A stretch of DNA of 64,000 bases from assembly GCA_008107755.1 (NCBI GenBank), contig VIRH01000065.1, positions 239,689 to 303,688 on the forward strand. Reading direction: 5' to 3'. Origin of the DNA: Rhodobacterales bacterium (GTDB taxonomy: Bacteria > Pseudomonadota > Alphaproteobacteria > Rhizobiales > Stappiaceae). Under the pieces are notes generated by a model. That model was not told the DNA's origin. It worked only from the letters and a program-made list of their open reading frames with translations, and made no database searches. Positions 41,802-51,062 of the stretch are shown one piece after another (the first letter of the stretch is position 1; each line of letters starts with the position of its first letter). The position numbers and the translations under genes were made by a program.

Positions 41802-41835
41802 TTCCTAAATAAGAATACTAGTTCATAAATAGGAA
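41802..41835 (-). promoter_or_regulatory. Two tandem 14-bp elements upstream of the ABC operon
   Basis: TTCCTAAATAAGAA (41802-41815) and TTCATAAATAGGAA (41822-41835) are 12/14 identical direct repeats, each nearly symmetric (TTC...GAA), with centres 20 bp apart, about two helical turns. They sit 17-50 bp before the ATG of the binding-protein gene, over the expected promoter or leader. The spacing and TTCC/GGAA arms suit cooperative binding of an IclR-type dimer; the IclR gene at 34755 is the nearest candidate. Confidence 0.6.
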
Positions 41836-41966
41836 TTAAAGGCGCAACGGCCCGCAATGCTCGGAAAGCGGAGTCATTGCTCAACATTCAGTCCGTTGAC
41901 TATTATTTGACCTGTCTTCTGCCGAAATAACCAACACAAAAGCGGGCCGTCGCAGAGTTTCTTCGT

Positions 41967-42131
41967 TCACTCGGCTGCGATGTTCGGGGGTTGGAAAGCG
42001 CCTGTGTTCGGTTGCAGGGCGTCGGCATGATCCCTAATGCGATTGCCGAAATGCGGAAACGCCACTCGAAGGTTGATGTCAGCGAGGGGCAATTCCCGGC
42101 ATAGCCGCTCAGCCACGCGGCCCTGATACAT
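41967..42131 (-). pseudogene. Possible 54-residue coding remnant
   Basis: A frame reading MYQGRVAERLCRELPLADIN, then LRVAFPHFGNRIRD, then HADALQPNTGAFQPPNIAAE looks protein-like and ends in a natural stop. It lacks a ribosome-binding site and a complete domain, so it may be the tail of a decayed gene. No family recognised. Confidence 0.25.
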
Positions 42132-42192
42132 TTCGGCTCAAGGGATGGCGGGGAGGCGAAGCTTCGCCCGCCCCGTTTGCGCCCTGGTCAGC

Positions 42193-43401
42193 TCAGTTGG
42201 TCGCTGAGCGCTTGCGGCCGTCAAGCCCATAGACAAGGGCCACGCCAAGCAAACCGGCCAGCCCTCCGATCATTGACGTTCCCGCATAGCCGGAGACATA
42301 TGTGCCGAAGCCGAAGAGAACCGAGCTTAGCCCCGCGCTGAGGAAGAGGTTGACCGAAATAAGCGAGCTGCCAAGGCCTGCCAGATCCGGGATCAGATCC
42401 TGCAGATAGGTGATCGGCAGACTGATGATTGCGGCCGCTCCCAATCCGCTGATCAGGCAAAGCGCATAGACGTGAAAGGGCGAATGCGACTGGCCGAGCA
42501 GCACCAGATAGATCGCGTAGATGGCGGCGCCCGTGCAGATCGACAAGACCGAACCGAACCTGGGTTCCATGCGTCCCCAGACCATGATGAAGACGATCTC
42601 AAGCATGGCGACCACACCAATGACGATGCCGACGTCGGTGAGGGTGCCGCCAGCGGTCTCGGTGGTGACAAGCGGCAGAACCGCCGCATTCACATGCAGC
42701 ATCGAGGTGATGAGCGAGATCGCCAGAAGGCGCACGAGAACGCCGGGCCTAGCAACGCGGCGCAGGGAGGAAAAGAACTGGATTTCAGTCTTCATCCGGC
42801 CTTCCGAAGGCAGCTTGCGCGGCAAGGCAAACTGGAACAGCCCATAGCAGACCAGACAGGCGCACATGGAGATGAGATAGGCCGGCAACATGCTGGAGGC
42901 GTGGGCAAGAATCATCCCCACCAGACCCGGCACCAACACCCAGGACAGGGAGATCATGGCGCGTACGGCGGCGTTGATACCTGCCAGTTCATTGCCTGGA
43001 AGCGTGACCGAATAGGCCCGCACATTGGCAAAAATCAGCGAATTCATCGCGCCGAAGATCGGTAGCAGGGCCAGCAGTCCGATGAGAAAGCTGAGCGTAT
43101 TCGCTCCAAAATAGATCAGGCCAGATCCGGCGATGCCGAAGTAGCTGACGATGATCAGGGCGCGGCGATAGTCGCCCAGTCGGTCGGAGAAGATGCCGAT
43201 CACCACGCTGGCGATCACGTTGATGATCGCCGCGAGAAGGATCACGGCGGAATACGCCGCATCACTCAGGCCGAACTCCTGAATGGCGATGACCGACTGG
43301 AAAGGGTTGGTCGCGGCGCCCGCAAAGCCGAAGAAGAAGATCGCAATCGCACTGACCCGGATCGGGGCATGGCGAAACGCTGCCGCGTACATCTGAAACA
43401 T
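42193..43401 (-). CDS. MFS transporter
   Basis: 402 residues with 12 predicted membrane segments. The loop 2-3 MFS motif is seen as GIFSDRLGDYRRALIIVSYFGIAG (residues about 67-90), and the half-point is a basic loop (PRKLPSEGRMKTEIQFFSSLRRVARPG). It resembles sugar-efflux/SetB-like transporters. It is the last gene of the minus-strand GH20 operon, 53 bp after the M81 gene with a hairpin in the gap. A role in exporting or importing a glycan or peptide fragment is inference. Confidence 0.82.
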   Translation of the reverse strand: MFQMYAAAFRHAPIRVSAIAIFFFGFAGAATNPFQSVIAIQEFGLSDAAYSAVILLAAIINVIASVVIGIFSDRLGDYRRALIIVSYFGIAGSGLIYFGANTLSFLIGLLALLPIFGAMNSLIFANVRAYSVTLPGNELAGINAAVRAMISLSWVLVPGLVGMILAHASSMLPAYLISMCACLVCYGLFQFALPRKLPSEGRMKTEIQFFSSLRRVARPGVLVRLLAISLITSMLHVNAAVLPLVTTETAGGTLTDVGIVIGVVAMLEIVFIMVWGRMEPRFGSVLSICTGAAIYAIYLVLLGQSHSPFHVYALCLISGLGAAAIISLPITYLQDLIPDLAGLGSSLISVNLFLSAGLSSVLFGFGTYVSGYAGTSMIGGLAGLLGVALVYGLDGRKRSATN

Positions 43402-43419
43402 TGAGTGAAACCGGAAAGG

Positions 43420-43445
43420 CGGCTGCCGGACGATCCCGGCAGCCG
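43420..43445 (-). terminator. Hairpin between M81 and MFS genes
   Basis: CGGCTGCCGG (43420-43429) and CCGGCAGCCG (43436-43445) pair perfectly with a 6-base loop, followed on the minus strand by CCTTTCC. No strong T-run, so probably an attenuating or mRNA-stabilising structure. Confidence 0.5.
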
Positions 43446-43454
43446 AAAGGGAAC

Positions 43455-44897
43455 TTATGCCTGCCAGCGAGCCGAGAAGCGCGCTTCAGGCGTAAAGCTG
43501 AAGGTCTTGTCGAACGGGAAGGCGGGCGTGGAGCGGCGGTCATTTGTCAGCCGCTCGATGTCCTGATTGACGACCCCGTTGGTCAGGGCCATGAGGTTGG
43601 GGGCCGCGATCGGGGCAAGCTCCGGAGACAGATATCCGGATTTGACGACGACCAGCCGTGCGGACCGCGGGTCGAGGCCGAGCCGCGTGAAGTCCGAGAT
43701 ATTGTGATAGGGCCTGCGCCGTGCCGCCAGAACCACGGTGTTTCCGGCGACTTCGATCACTGCCTGGCGTTCGTCCCGCGTTCCACCCGGCATGTCGTCC
43801 AGCTTCAGGACCCTGGCGGTCACCTCGACCTTCTCGCTGGACGGATCCAGGGAACCGCCGATGGTGAGTTTCGCTTCACTGCCTTCGCCTGCGGCAAGGC
43901 AGGCTTCGACTGCGGGTTTGTCGGTAATGCCGGCCACAACGGCTCCAGTGATCTCACGGCGAAGAAGTTCCGCGAGAACATCTGCCCGGTCGCCGACACC
44001 ACCACCAGTCGGGTTGTCGCCGGAATCGGCCAGAATGACTGGAGATGTCGTTGCCTGTTCCGCGAGATCCATCATCTCGGACAATGGACCCGTGACCGGT
44101 CCGAAGCGAAAGTCATTGCGAGCGTCCCAATAGGACCGGGCGATAGCTTCTGCGGCCTTGGCGGCGGTGGTCCTGTCTGTGCCGGTCACGACAGCACAGG
44201 CGGTTGCCCGCGGCTCGTCCGCCCAGACATAGCCGACCATCAGGTTGGCATCGAGAACCCCGGGCGTTTCGTCATGACCGGGCAGGGCTTCATAGAGCCC
44301 GGCCGCCGGATGATCTTCCGTCGAGGTGCGCTCGCCGGGCAGCAGAACCGGAACGGGCGCCCAGGCGATGCCGGGGCGCGTGCCGGACTTCAGGCAGTCC
44401 ACCAGCATCGTGTAGGCCCGGACCATGGTCTCGCGAACATCGATATGGGGCGCGGTGCGGTAGCCGGCGAAGATATCGAGCTGGTCGATGATCTTCTGGC
44501 TGACATTTCCATGAAGGTCGTAGCTTGCGGCGATCGGAATGTCCGGCCCGGCGAGCTGGCGGACGGCGGAGATCCAGTCGCCTTCCGCGTCGTCCATGCC
44601 CTCGACATTCATCGCACCATGCATGGCGAGATAGATGCCGTCAGCGGGCAGAGCCGCCTTGAGCCTTTCCAGGAACTCGGCCTTGAAAATGTCATAGGTC
44701 GTCCGGGACACCGGCCCGCCTGGGACCGCGCGGGCATGAAGGAGCGGCGCGATTTCGACGCCGGGCTGCGGCAGGAAGGAGAAATACTCCGACTTCGGCA
44801 GATCTTCTCCGCGCATGACGAAGAAGTCCTCCGGCTGCATGAGAACGGGCGAGTACGTACTGCATTCCGTGTGAATGCCGCCAACAATGATACGCAT
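43455..44897 (-). CDS. M81-family metallohydrolase (MlrC-like), copy 1
   Basis: 480 residues. It begins MRIIVGGIHTECSTYSPVLM, matching the family 'gHETNTFSP' start, and has the DxHxN metal motif as SYDLHGN (Asp127, His129, Asn131) and ADSGDNPTGGGVGD, the family glycine-rich motif near residue 290. MlrC was described from microcystin degradation, where it finishes hydrolysis of the linear peptide; most family members are uncharacterised and may act on other peptides, amides or lactones. It lies 11 bp after the hexosaminidase gene in the same operon. A second, diverged member is encoded at 49593. Confidence 0.88.
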   Translation of the reverse strand: MRIIVGGIHTECSTYSPVLMQPEDFFVMRGEDLPKSEYFSFLPQPGVEIAPLLHARAVPGGPVSRTTYDIFKAEFLERLKAALPADGIYLAMHGAMNVEGMDDAEGDWISAVRQLAGPDIPIAASYDLHGNVSQKIIDQLDIFAGYRTAPHIDVRETMVRAYTMLVDCLKSGTRPGIAWAPVPVLLPGERTSTEDHPAAGLYEALPGHDETPGVLDANLMVGYVWADEPRATACAVVTGTDRTTAAKAAEAIARSYWDARNDFRFGPVTGPLSEMMDLAEQATTSPVILADSGDNPTGGGVGDRADVLAELLRREITGAVVAGITDKPAVEACLAAGEGSEAKLTIGGSLDPSSEKVEVTARVLKLDDMPGGTRDERQAVIEVAGNTVVLAARRRPYHNISDFTRLGLDPRSARLVVVKSGYLSPELAPIAAPNLMALTNGVVNQDIERLTNDRRSTPAFPFDKTFSFTPEARFSARWQA

Positions 44898-44908
44898 CTG
44901 TCAGTTCC

Positions 44909-46828
44909 TCAAAGCTTCGGGGAATGGGGGGCAAGGGCTGCAAAACGCTGCCAGTCCTTGACGGACCGGGGCGACCATGCCGCTTCCGCGACCGCGCACA
45001 GGCGCGGGAAGACGAGATGGTTGAAGTATCCGCGCGACAGGAAGTGCTCCGACCAGATGCAGGCCTGAACGCCTTTCATGCGGGCGCGAAGCTCGTCCGG
45101 GAAATCGCCCTCGGCTTCATAGGTGTAGCTTTGCTCAGGCGAAACGGTTCCGGCCCAGCTGGCACCCGGTTCCTGCCAGGCTTCACTCTGGACCATGTCC
45201 AGATAGTAGGCCTGACCCGGTGTCATGACGACATCATATCCCTCACGGGCGAGTTCGATCCCGACTTCCGGCTTGCGCCAGGCCATCAGCAGCGTGCCTT
45301 CCGCGCTGACACCGCCGCCATGGGAAACCTCATCCCACCCGGCAAGGCATTTGCCACGCTCCTGCAGCATCTGCTGAACCCGCTTCATGAAGTAGGACTG
45401 GAGGCCGAAGGTGCCTTCTATCCCTTCTTTCTGCATCAGCTCCCGGGCCATCGGAGAGGCGAGCCAGGAGCCATCGGCAACCTCGTCGCCGCCAATATGC
45501 ACATAGCGGGAGGGAAAGAGCTCAGCCATTTCGTCGAAGACCGTCGCAACGAAATCGTACGTTCCCTCGATCGCCGGGTTGAGGGCGTTGTTCGGGAAAC
45601 CCTGGACGGAGTGGTAGCTTTCCGGAGCTTCTTGTCCGTCTGTCAGATCCGGGAATACGGAAAGCACTGCCGTGCAATGGCCGGGGATGTCGACTTCCGG
45701 AACGACTTCGATACCAAGGCTGGCCGCATGAGCCACCAGCTCCTTGACGTCTTCCTGAGAATAAAAGCCGGAGACAGGTTCCGCGCCATCGCCGAGCTGA
45801 GGCAGGAGAGGTGCGTCCGGGCCACGGGTCGCGCCGACCGTGGTCAGCTCCGGATAGGCCTTGATCTCGAGGCGCCAGGCTTCGTCATCGGTCAGATGCC
45901 AATGGAAGATGTTCATCTTGAACCAGGCCAGAATGTCCACCAGACGGGAGACATCCGCGAGCGGATAGAACTGGCGGGACACGTCCAGATGACAGCCGCG
46001 CCAGTCATAGCGCGGGGCGTCCTCGATGCTGCCGGACGTCGGGAACGAGAAACTGCCGGCATCCAGCCTTGCACCATGGAGCAGCTGGGCAAGGGTGGTC
46101 AGGCCGTATTGAAGACCGACCTGGGTGCCGTAGGAGAGGGAGACCTTGTCCGCGCTGAAATCGAGACTGTAGGCGGAGCCGGCAAGGCTGGCGGTCTGGC
46201 TGAGCGAAAGCTCGCGGCCTTCATGAACGGGGCTCAGGGCAAAGGGAACGTGGGCGGCCTCGAAGAGCCGCTGATACAAGGACTGGACCTTCTGGACGGC
46301 TTCCTTTTCTTCCGCGCTTGCCGAGGCAAGGACCAGCGCCACCGGATAGGCGGCAGTGCCATCAAGCGAGACGGTCTTCGGCCAGGGCTGCAGGAAGTAG
46401 GGAGCCTCGATCTTGCCTTCCGGCAGAAGCGGAGTTGCCGGTTCGCTATGGGCGCCTTCCAGCATCAGGTCGCCGACCGCGCAGGGTTTGTGCGTGCCGT
46501 CGGCCAGGGTCACATAGGCTGACTTTGCGCCGTCCGTGCGATGGCGTGCCGGGCGATGCAGACCGTCGACCTTGAAGGACCAGGAGGCACCCGGTGCAAG
46601 TTTGAAACCTGCCGGCGGGCTGAGCTCATGGAAATTGGCGTTGCGCCGAAGGAAGACCGCATTTTCGCAAACGGCCTTGGCCGTGACGCGGGTCAGGCTG
46701 GTGAAAACGACCCGGAAGTCCGAGATTTCTTCTCCTGACATGTTGTGCAGGACAAAGGAAAAGCCGCCGGTAAGATCGCCATCGATCGCATGCCAGCTGT
46801 TTTCAAGCACAAACGGAATGTTGGCCAT
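44909..46828 (-). CDS. Beta-N-acetylhexosaminidase, GH20
   Basis: 639 residues. N-terminal beta domain (about 1-130, SWHAIDGDLTGGFSFVLHNMSGEEISDFRVVF) like the carbohydrate-binding domain of chitobiase-type enzymes, a GH20b domain (about 140-270), then the catalytic (beta/alpha)8 barrel. The catalytic Asp-Glu pair is Asp448-Glu449 in VHIGGDEVADGSW; substrate-site HWHLTDDEAWRLEIKAYPEL and VVPEVDIPGHCTAVL are also present. No signal peptide is visible, so it probably works in the cytoplasm on imported GlcNAc oligomers. It is encoded 29 bp after the SDR gene. Confidence 0.93.
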   Translation of the reverse strand: MANIPFVLENSWHAIDGDLTGGFSFVLHNMSGEEISDFRVVFTSLTRVTAKAVCENAVFLRRNANFHELSPPAGFKLAPGASWSFKVDGLHRPARHRTDGAKSAYVTLADGTHKPCAVGDLMLEGAHSEPATPLLPEGKIEAPYFLQPWPKTVSLDGTAAYPVALVLASASAEEKEAVQKVQSLYQRLFEAAHVPFALSPVHEGRELSLSQTASLAGSAYSLDFSADKVSLSYGTQVGLQYGLTTLAQLLHGARLDAGSFSFPTSGSIEDAPRYDWRGCHLDVSRQFYPLADVSRLVDILAWFKMNIFHWHLTDDEAWRLEIKAYPELTTVGATRGPDAPLLPQLGDGAEPVSGFYSQEDVKELVAHAASLGIEVVPEVDIPGHCTAVLSVFPDLTDGQEAPESYHSVQGFPNNALNPAIEGTYDFVATVFDEMAELFPSRYVHIGGDEVADGSWLASPMARELMQKEGIEGTFGLQSYFMKRVQQMLQERGKCLAGWDEVSHGGGVSAEGTLLMAWRKPEVGIELAREGYDVVMTPGQAYYLDMVQSEAWQEPGASWAGTVSPEQSYTYEAEGDFPDELRARMKGVQACIWSEHFLSRGYFNHLVFPRLCAVAEAAWSPRSVKDWQRFAALAPHSPKL

Positions 46829-46857
46829 GAATGGTTCCTCTGGGAGTCTGATTGTTC

Positions 46858-47628
46858 TTAGTAGTTGTCGGATTGGCTGAAGGTGCGGGCGAGTTCCGCC
46901 TGACCGGCCAGCAGGCCGCAGTCGACCGGCAGGCAGACGCCCGTGATCGCCGAGGCTTCCGGACCGGACAGGAACGCCACTGCATTGGCGACGTCTTTCG
47001 GGTCAACGACGCGTTGCAGCGGATACCAGCGTTTGGCATCTTCGAAGACATTCGGATTGGCGGCAGCGCGGGCTTCCCAGGCCTGTGTCTTCACCGTACC
47101 CGGTGCGATCACGTTGCATCTGATGCCGTATTTTCCGTATTCCACCGCGATCAGCTTGGTCAGATGGATCATCCCTGCCTTGGCGGCGCTGTAGGCCGGA
47201 TGTCCGAACACGGCGAGACCATTGACGGAGGCGATGTTGACGACGCTGCCGCGGGAGGCCTTGAGGTCGGCCTCAAAGGCCTGAAAGGTCAGAAACGCCG
47301 CTTCGAGATTGAGCGCGGTATCCTGGCGGAAGATCTCAGCCGTGGTATCACCCAGGCTTACGGCGCGCGCCGCGCCTGCGTTGTTGATCAGTGCCGAGAC
47401 CGTTCCGTGACGGGCAGCTTCGGCTGCCAGCGAGGCACAGTCTGCCTCCTGCGTGACATCGCAAGTGACCGGGACGAATGCGTCGCCCTGACCTTCGGCA
47501 AGCTTGGTGACCGCCTCGGTGTCGATGTCGGCAAGGATGATCTTGTCGTGGGTTTGGGAAAGGCGCTTGGCAATGGCCAGGCCGATGTCACCAGCGGCGC
47601 CGGTGACGACTGCTACGGTTCCAGACAT
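46858..47628 (-). CDS. SDR-family oxidoreductase
   Basis: 256 residues, classical short-chain dehydrogenase. The cofactor motif TGAAGDIG (9-16), the NNAG motif near 85-90 and the catalytic Tyr/Lys in YSAAKAG near 150-156 are present, as is the acidic residue after beta-2 (LADID) that favours NAD(H). Substrate is unknown; the neighbours suggest a sugar, amino sugar or hydroxy-acid. It is 42 bp after the RpiR gene. Confidence 0.9.
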   Translation of the reverse strand: MSGTVAVVTGAAGDIGLAIAKRLSQTHDKIILADIDTEAVTKLAEGQGDAFVPVTCDVTQEADCASLAAEAARHGTVSALINNAGAARAVSLGDTTAEIFRQDTALNLEAAFLTFQAFEADLKASRGSVVNIASVNGLAVFGHPAYSAAKAGMIHLTKLIAVEYGKYGIRCNVIAPGTVKTQAWEARAAANPNVFEDAKRWYPLQRVVDPKDVANAVAFLSGPEASAITGVCLPVDCGLLAGQAELARTFSQSDNY

Positions 47629-47670
47629 GTCGAGTCCTAGTTTGGGGAGAGACTGGAGCCGCGAACGCGG

Positions 47671-48534
47671 TCAGTCTCCGAGCAGCTGCCTGTCGTCTTC
47701 ATCACGATGGGCAACCAGTTGATGTTTGATGTGGCGCAGGGTGACGGTCGCCTGAGACGGGTTCTGGTAGGCGGCCAGATTGGCCAGAATGTCGACCAGA
47801 GCGAGATAGGCGAATCGTGTCGAGGTTGGCCGGAAGATGTTGTTTCCCTCCGGCAGGTCCACGGCCAGGACGTGATCGGCCGCCTTGGCGACCAGGCTAT
47901 CTGACTGCGTGAGCGCAATTGTCGTTGCCCCCACCTCCCGCGCAAGCGTGAAGGCCTTCGCCAGCTCGCTGTTCCGGCCGGAGAAGGACGAGCCTATGAT
48001 CATATCCGCCGGTCGGGCGGCTGCTGCGATCATCATCTGCATGTGATAGTCGGTGCAGGCGGACACTCTCAGGCCCAGACGGAACAGGCGGTTGTGCAGC
48101 TCGTGCGCAATCATCGAAGAGTTGCCGCCGGAGCCGAAGGCATGGATCATTCCGGACCGGGACAGCAGTTCCGCAACGGTCTGCGCCTTGGCGGCGTCAA
48201 ACGCGTCGTGGAACAGGTACAAGGCGTTCTGGGCCTTGGTCACGATGTCTTCCGCGACATCCACAGGCTCCGTGCTCCTTGTGCCCGGATTGAGATACCG
48301 GGCGCCAACGAACATGGTTTTGGCCAGTTGGACCTTGAAGTCGGCATAATTCTGGCAATTGAGCCGGCGGCAAAAGCGGGTGACCGTTGGAGGCGAGACC
48401 TCCGCCCGTTCCGCCAGCTCGACAATGGAGGCATTCACCGCGAAATCAAAATCGTTGAGCAAAATGTCCGCAATCCGCTTTTCGGATTGCGAAAACTGCT
48501 CCTGCTCATTTTGTATCCGGGCGAGGATGTCCAT
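47671..48534 (-). CDS. MurR/RpiR-family transcriptional regulator
   Basis: 287 residues. N-terminal HTH (SQSEKRIADILLNDFDFAVN, then ASIVELAERAEVSPPTVTRFCRRL) followed by a SIS sugar-phosphate-binding domain (IHAFGSGGNSSMIAHELHNRLFRLG; IGSSFSGRNSELAKAFTLAREVGATTIALTQS). Members respond to phosphosugars such as GlcNAc-6-P or MurNAc-6-P. It is the second gene of the ridA operon and so is likely autoregulated through the AT-rich palindromes found upstream at 48966-49055 and also before the ABC operon at 57674-57765. Confidence 0.9.
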   Translation of the reverse strand: MDILARIQNEQEQFSQSEKRIADILLNDFDFAVNASIVELAERAEVSPPTVTRFCRRLNCQNYADFKVQLAKTMFVGARYLNPGTRSTEPVDVAEDIVTKAQNALYLFHDAFDAAKAQTVAELLSRSGMIHAFGSGGNSSMIAHELHNRLFRLGLRVSACTDYHMQMMIAAAARPADMIIGSSFSGRNSELAKAFTLAREVGATTIALTQSDSLVAKAADHVLAVDLPEGNNIFRPTSTRFAYLALVDILANLAAYQNPSQATVTLRHIKHQLVAHRDEDDRQLLGD

Positions 48535-48557
48535 GTGCCAGTGCCTTGTCTGCGAAG

Positions 48558-48944
48558 TTAAGCCTTTGATTTATAGGCTACGCAGTCGATTTCGATCTTG
48601 CAATCAACCATCATGGAGGACTGGACACAGGCGCGTGCGGGTGGATGCTCGCCGAAATAGCTCTGGTAGATCTTGTTGAAGGTCCAGAAATCCCGGGGAT
48701 CGTCGAGCCAGACGCCGCAACGCACGATGTCAGCAGTGGTGTAACCGGCTTCCTCCAGGATGCTCAGCACGTTCTGGATGGTCTTGTGAGTCTGGGGGAT
48801 GATGCCGCCCTCGATCACTTCACCGTCTTCCATCGCGACCTGACCAGAAACATAGAGCCAGCCGTCAGCTTCGACGGCGCGTGCGAAGGGGAGTGTCTGA
48901 CCGCCGGCGCCTGCTTTTTCGGCGCCATATCTCTTGATGCTCAT
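48558..48944 (-). CDS. ridA: RidA/YjgF-family enamine/imine deaminase
   Basis: 128 residues from ATG 48944. Blocks RAVEADGWLYVSGQVAMEDGEVIEGGIIPQTHKTIQNVLSILEEAGYT, PRDFWTFNKIYQSYFGEHPPARACVQSS and the C-terminal IEIDCVAYK are characteristic. The Arg of ARACV (RidA Arg105) is kept, which is the residue that contacts the imine/enamine carboxylate in active members. RidA removes reactive 2-aminoacrylate-type intermediates generated by PLP enzymes. The divergent operon encodes a PLP enzyme (51043), consistent with that role. First gene of the left-going operon. Confidence 0.9.
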   Translation of the reverse strand: MSIKRYGAEKAGAGGQTLPFARAVEADGWLYVSGQVAMEDGEVIEGGIIPQTHKTIQNVLSILEEAGYTTADIVRCGVWLDDPRDFWTFNKIYQSYFGEHPPARACVQSSMMVDCKIEIDCVAYKSKA

Positions 48945-49066
48945 GAGGATAGGTTTGCTCCGTTTTTGGAAATTATTTTCTTTATCGATTGACATAAAAC
49001 CATATCAGCAGGAAATTGACTAGGAAAAGTCGCCAAATATGAAAATAATTTAGATAAGAGGCCTCT
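48945..49066. promoter_or_regulatory. Divergent promoter with two RpiR-like palindromes
   Basis: TTGGAAATTATTTTCTTT at 48966-48983 (core GAAATTATTTTC) lies before ridA and, in reverse orientation, ATGAAAATAATTTAGAT at 49039-49055 lies before the gene at 49067. Both contain AAATTATTTTC on one strand. AAGAGG then serves as ribosome-binding site for 49067. These sites resemble the pair at 57674-57765. Confidence 0.5.
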
Positions 49067-49558
49067 ATGCGGGATCCCTTTCTCAATCCGTTTCCGGAAG
49101 ATGACGCCGATCGCAGAGCCATCTGGGACATGCTGGTCACCCGGGACATCGCAGCCTTTCTGGCAGCAGACTGGTCCATGGTCGAGGATGACTTCGTTGC
49201 GGACGGCTTCCTTGCAGTCAGCGGCAACAAGATTGCCGATCCGGACAGCTGGACGCTGGCCTTTCCGACGCTGGAGCGCTACCGGGACGAATGGCTGCGC
49301 CAGGCAAAGGACTTTGCCTCTGTAGAGCTGGCGGAGGATGCCAGAACAGCGATTCACACGGCCACCCGTCTTGAGGAAATCGACATCCAGGAAGGAACCG
49401 CGCTGGTCCGCAAGAAGTTCGACGGCGGCATCAAGCTCGCCGACGGCGGCTTCGATGTCATGCAGTGGCAGACGCTTTATTATTGCCGCCTCCATGAAGG
49501 GCGCTGGAAAATAGCTGGCTTTACCGGTTATCTGCCCTTTCCGTGGAAAGACGCCTGA
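49067..49558 (+). CDS. NTF2-like (SnoaL-type) small protein, unknown function
   Basis: 163 residues. Reads as an NTF2-like cone fold: helix start (DRRAIWDMLVTRDIAAFLAADWSMVEDDFVADGFLAVSGN), central part DPDSWTLAFPTLERYRDEWLRQAKDF, and strands VMQWQTLYYCRLHEGRWKIAGFTGYLPFP. No clear catalytic set. It starts the right-going operon, followed 34 bp later by the M81 hydrolase gene. Ligand or enzyme role unknown; assignment is from pattern only. Confidence 0.6.
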   Translation: MRDPFLNPFPEDDADRRAIWDMLVTRDIAAFLAADWSMVEDDFVADGFLAVSGNKIADPDSWTLAFPTLERYRDEWLRQAKDFASVELAEDARTAIHTATRLEEIDIQEGTALVRKKFDGGIKLADGGFDVMQWQTLYYCRLHEGRWKIAGFTGYLPFPWKDA

Positions 49559-49592
49559 GTTCGCGAGCGGCCTTCAAGTCAGGAACCTACAT

Positions 49593-51062
49593 TTGAAACT
49601 CTTCACTGCAGTCCTCGCGACGGAAACCAACACATTCTCGCCGATCTGTGTCGACAAGCGCGCCTTCGAAGCCTCTCTTTATGCGCGTCCGGGCGAGCAC
49701 CCGGCGACCCCGACACTCTGTTCCGCGCCCTTGACGGTCGGACGGAAGGTATGCGCCGAAAAGGGCTGGTCACTTGTTGAGGGCACAGCCACCTGGGCCG
49801 ATCCGGCAGGTCTCATCAACCGGCGGACCTACGAGGAACTCCGCGACGAGATCCTGGAGCAGCTGCGTGCAGCGCTTCCGGTCGACGGGGTCGTGCTCGG
49901 GCTTCACGGCGCCATGGTGGCTGATGGATATCTGGATCCGGAAGGCGATTTTCTCAGCCGCGTAAGAGAGATCGTCGGACCGGACGTTCTCGTTTGCGCC
50001 GAGCTTGATCCGCACAGCCATCTGACGGCAAAGCGGGTTGCTTCCGTCGATTTCTTCGTGGCCTTCAAGGAGTTTCCGCACACGGATTTTGTCGATCGTG
50101 CGGAGGATCTCTGGCGCATTGCGGTCGATGTGCTGGAAGGCCGGGTGAAACCCGTCATGTCCGTGTTTGATTGCCGGATGATCGATGTCTTCCCGACCTC
50201 TCGCGATCCGATGCGGTCCTTTGTCGACAAGCTCATGCGGATCGAGGCGGAAGACAGTGACGTCCTGTCGCTGTCTGTCATTCATGGTTTCATGGCTGGC
50301 GACGTTCCGGAAATGGGGACGAAGATGATTGCCGTGACGGACGGCAATGCCGAAAAGGGCGCCCGGCTTGCCAGTTCGCTCGGCATGGAGCTCTTCGCCA
50401 ACCGGGGCAAGCACCTGATGCCTCAGCTGACCGTTGACGAGGCGGTGACCCGGGCGATGCGTTCAGAAGCCGGACCGGTGGTGATCGCCGACATGTGGGA
50501 CAATCCTGGCGGTGGCACGGCCGGAGACGCCACGGTTCTTCTTGCCGAGCTTCTGGAGCGCAAGGCCGAAGGCGCCGCTGTCGGAACGATCTGGGACCCG
50601 GTCGCGGTTCAGATCTGCATGGCTGCAGGCGAGGGGGCGGAGATCGCGCTGCGGTTCGGCGCGAAGTCTGCTCCAGGTACCGGCAATCCGATTGATGGCC
50701 GCGTGAAAATTGTGAAGCTGGTTCGCGATGCGGAAATGCGGTTCGGCGAGAGCTTCGCCCCGTTCGGGGATGCGGCTCACATTCGCCTCGACGGAACGGA
50801 TATCATCCTCAACTCCGTGCGGGCGCAGAGCTTTGATCCGTCTCTCTTCTCGGTCATGGGTATCGATCCGACCTCGATGAAGATCCTGGTCATCAAGTCC
50901 ACGAACCACTTTCACGCATCCTTTTCCAAGATTGCGTCCGACATCCTGTATTGCTCTGCAGGAACCCCCTATCCCAATTCGCCCGCGCACACTCCCTATC
51001 GTCTGGTGCGCCGGGACATCTGGCCAATGATGGAGAACCCGCATGGAACGGAAGCTGCCTGA
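49593..51062 (+). CDS. M81-family metallohydrolase (MlrC-like), copy 2
   Basis: 489 residues from a TTG start (AGGA 8 bp before it). The family start is clean: MKLFTAVLATETNTFSPICV. The metal motif is Asp139-x-His141-x-His143 (ELDPHSH) where copy 1 has DLHGN, so the third position is His instead of Asn, and GGGTAGDATVLL matches the glycine-rich motif. Copies 1 and 2 are clearly diverged. The gene overlaps the downstream PLP-enzyme gene by 20 bp. The two may act in sequence: hydrolysis that frees a D-configured amino acid, then its cleavage. Confidence 0.88.
   Translation: MKLFTAVLATETNTFSPICVDKRAFEASLYARPGEHPATPTLCSAPLTVGRKVCAEKGWSLVEGTATWADPAGLINRRTYEELRDEILEQLRAALPVDGVVLGLHGAMVADGYLDPEGDFLSRVREIVGPDVLVCAELDPHSHLTAKRVASVDFFVAFKEFPHTDFVDRAEDLWRIAVDVLEGRVKPVMSVFDCRMIDVFPTSRDPMRSFVDKLMRIEAEDSDVLSLSVIHGFMAGDVPEMGTKMIAVTDGNAEKGARLASSLGMELFANRGKHLMPQLTVDEAVTRAMRSEAGPVVIADMWDNPGGGTAGDATVLLAELLERKAEGAAVGTIWDPVAVQICMAAGEGAEIALRFGAKSAPGTGNPIDGRVKIVKLVRDAEMRFGESFAPFGDAAHIRLDGTDIILNSVRAQSFDPSLFSVMGIDPTSMKILVIKSTNHFHASFSKIASDILYCSAGTPYPNSPAHTPYRLVRRDIWPMMENPHGTEAA

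Noticed and set aside
43401..46522. Long plus-strand frames of 555 and 532 codons opposite the M81 and GH20 genes
   Set aside because: Both overlap recognised minus-strand enzymes with complete motifs and have no family signal.
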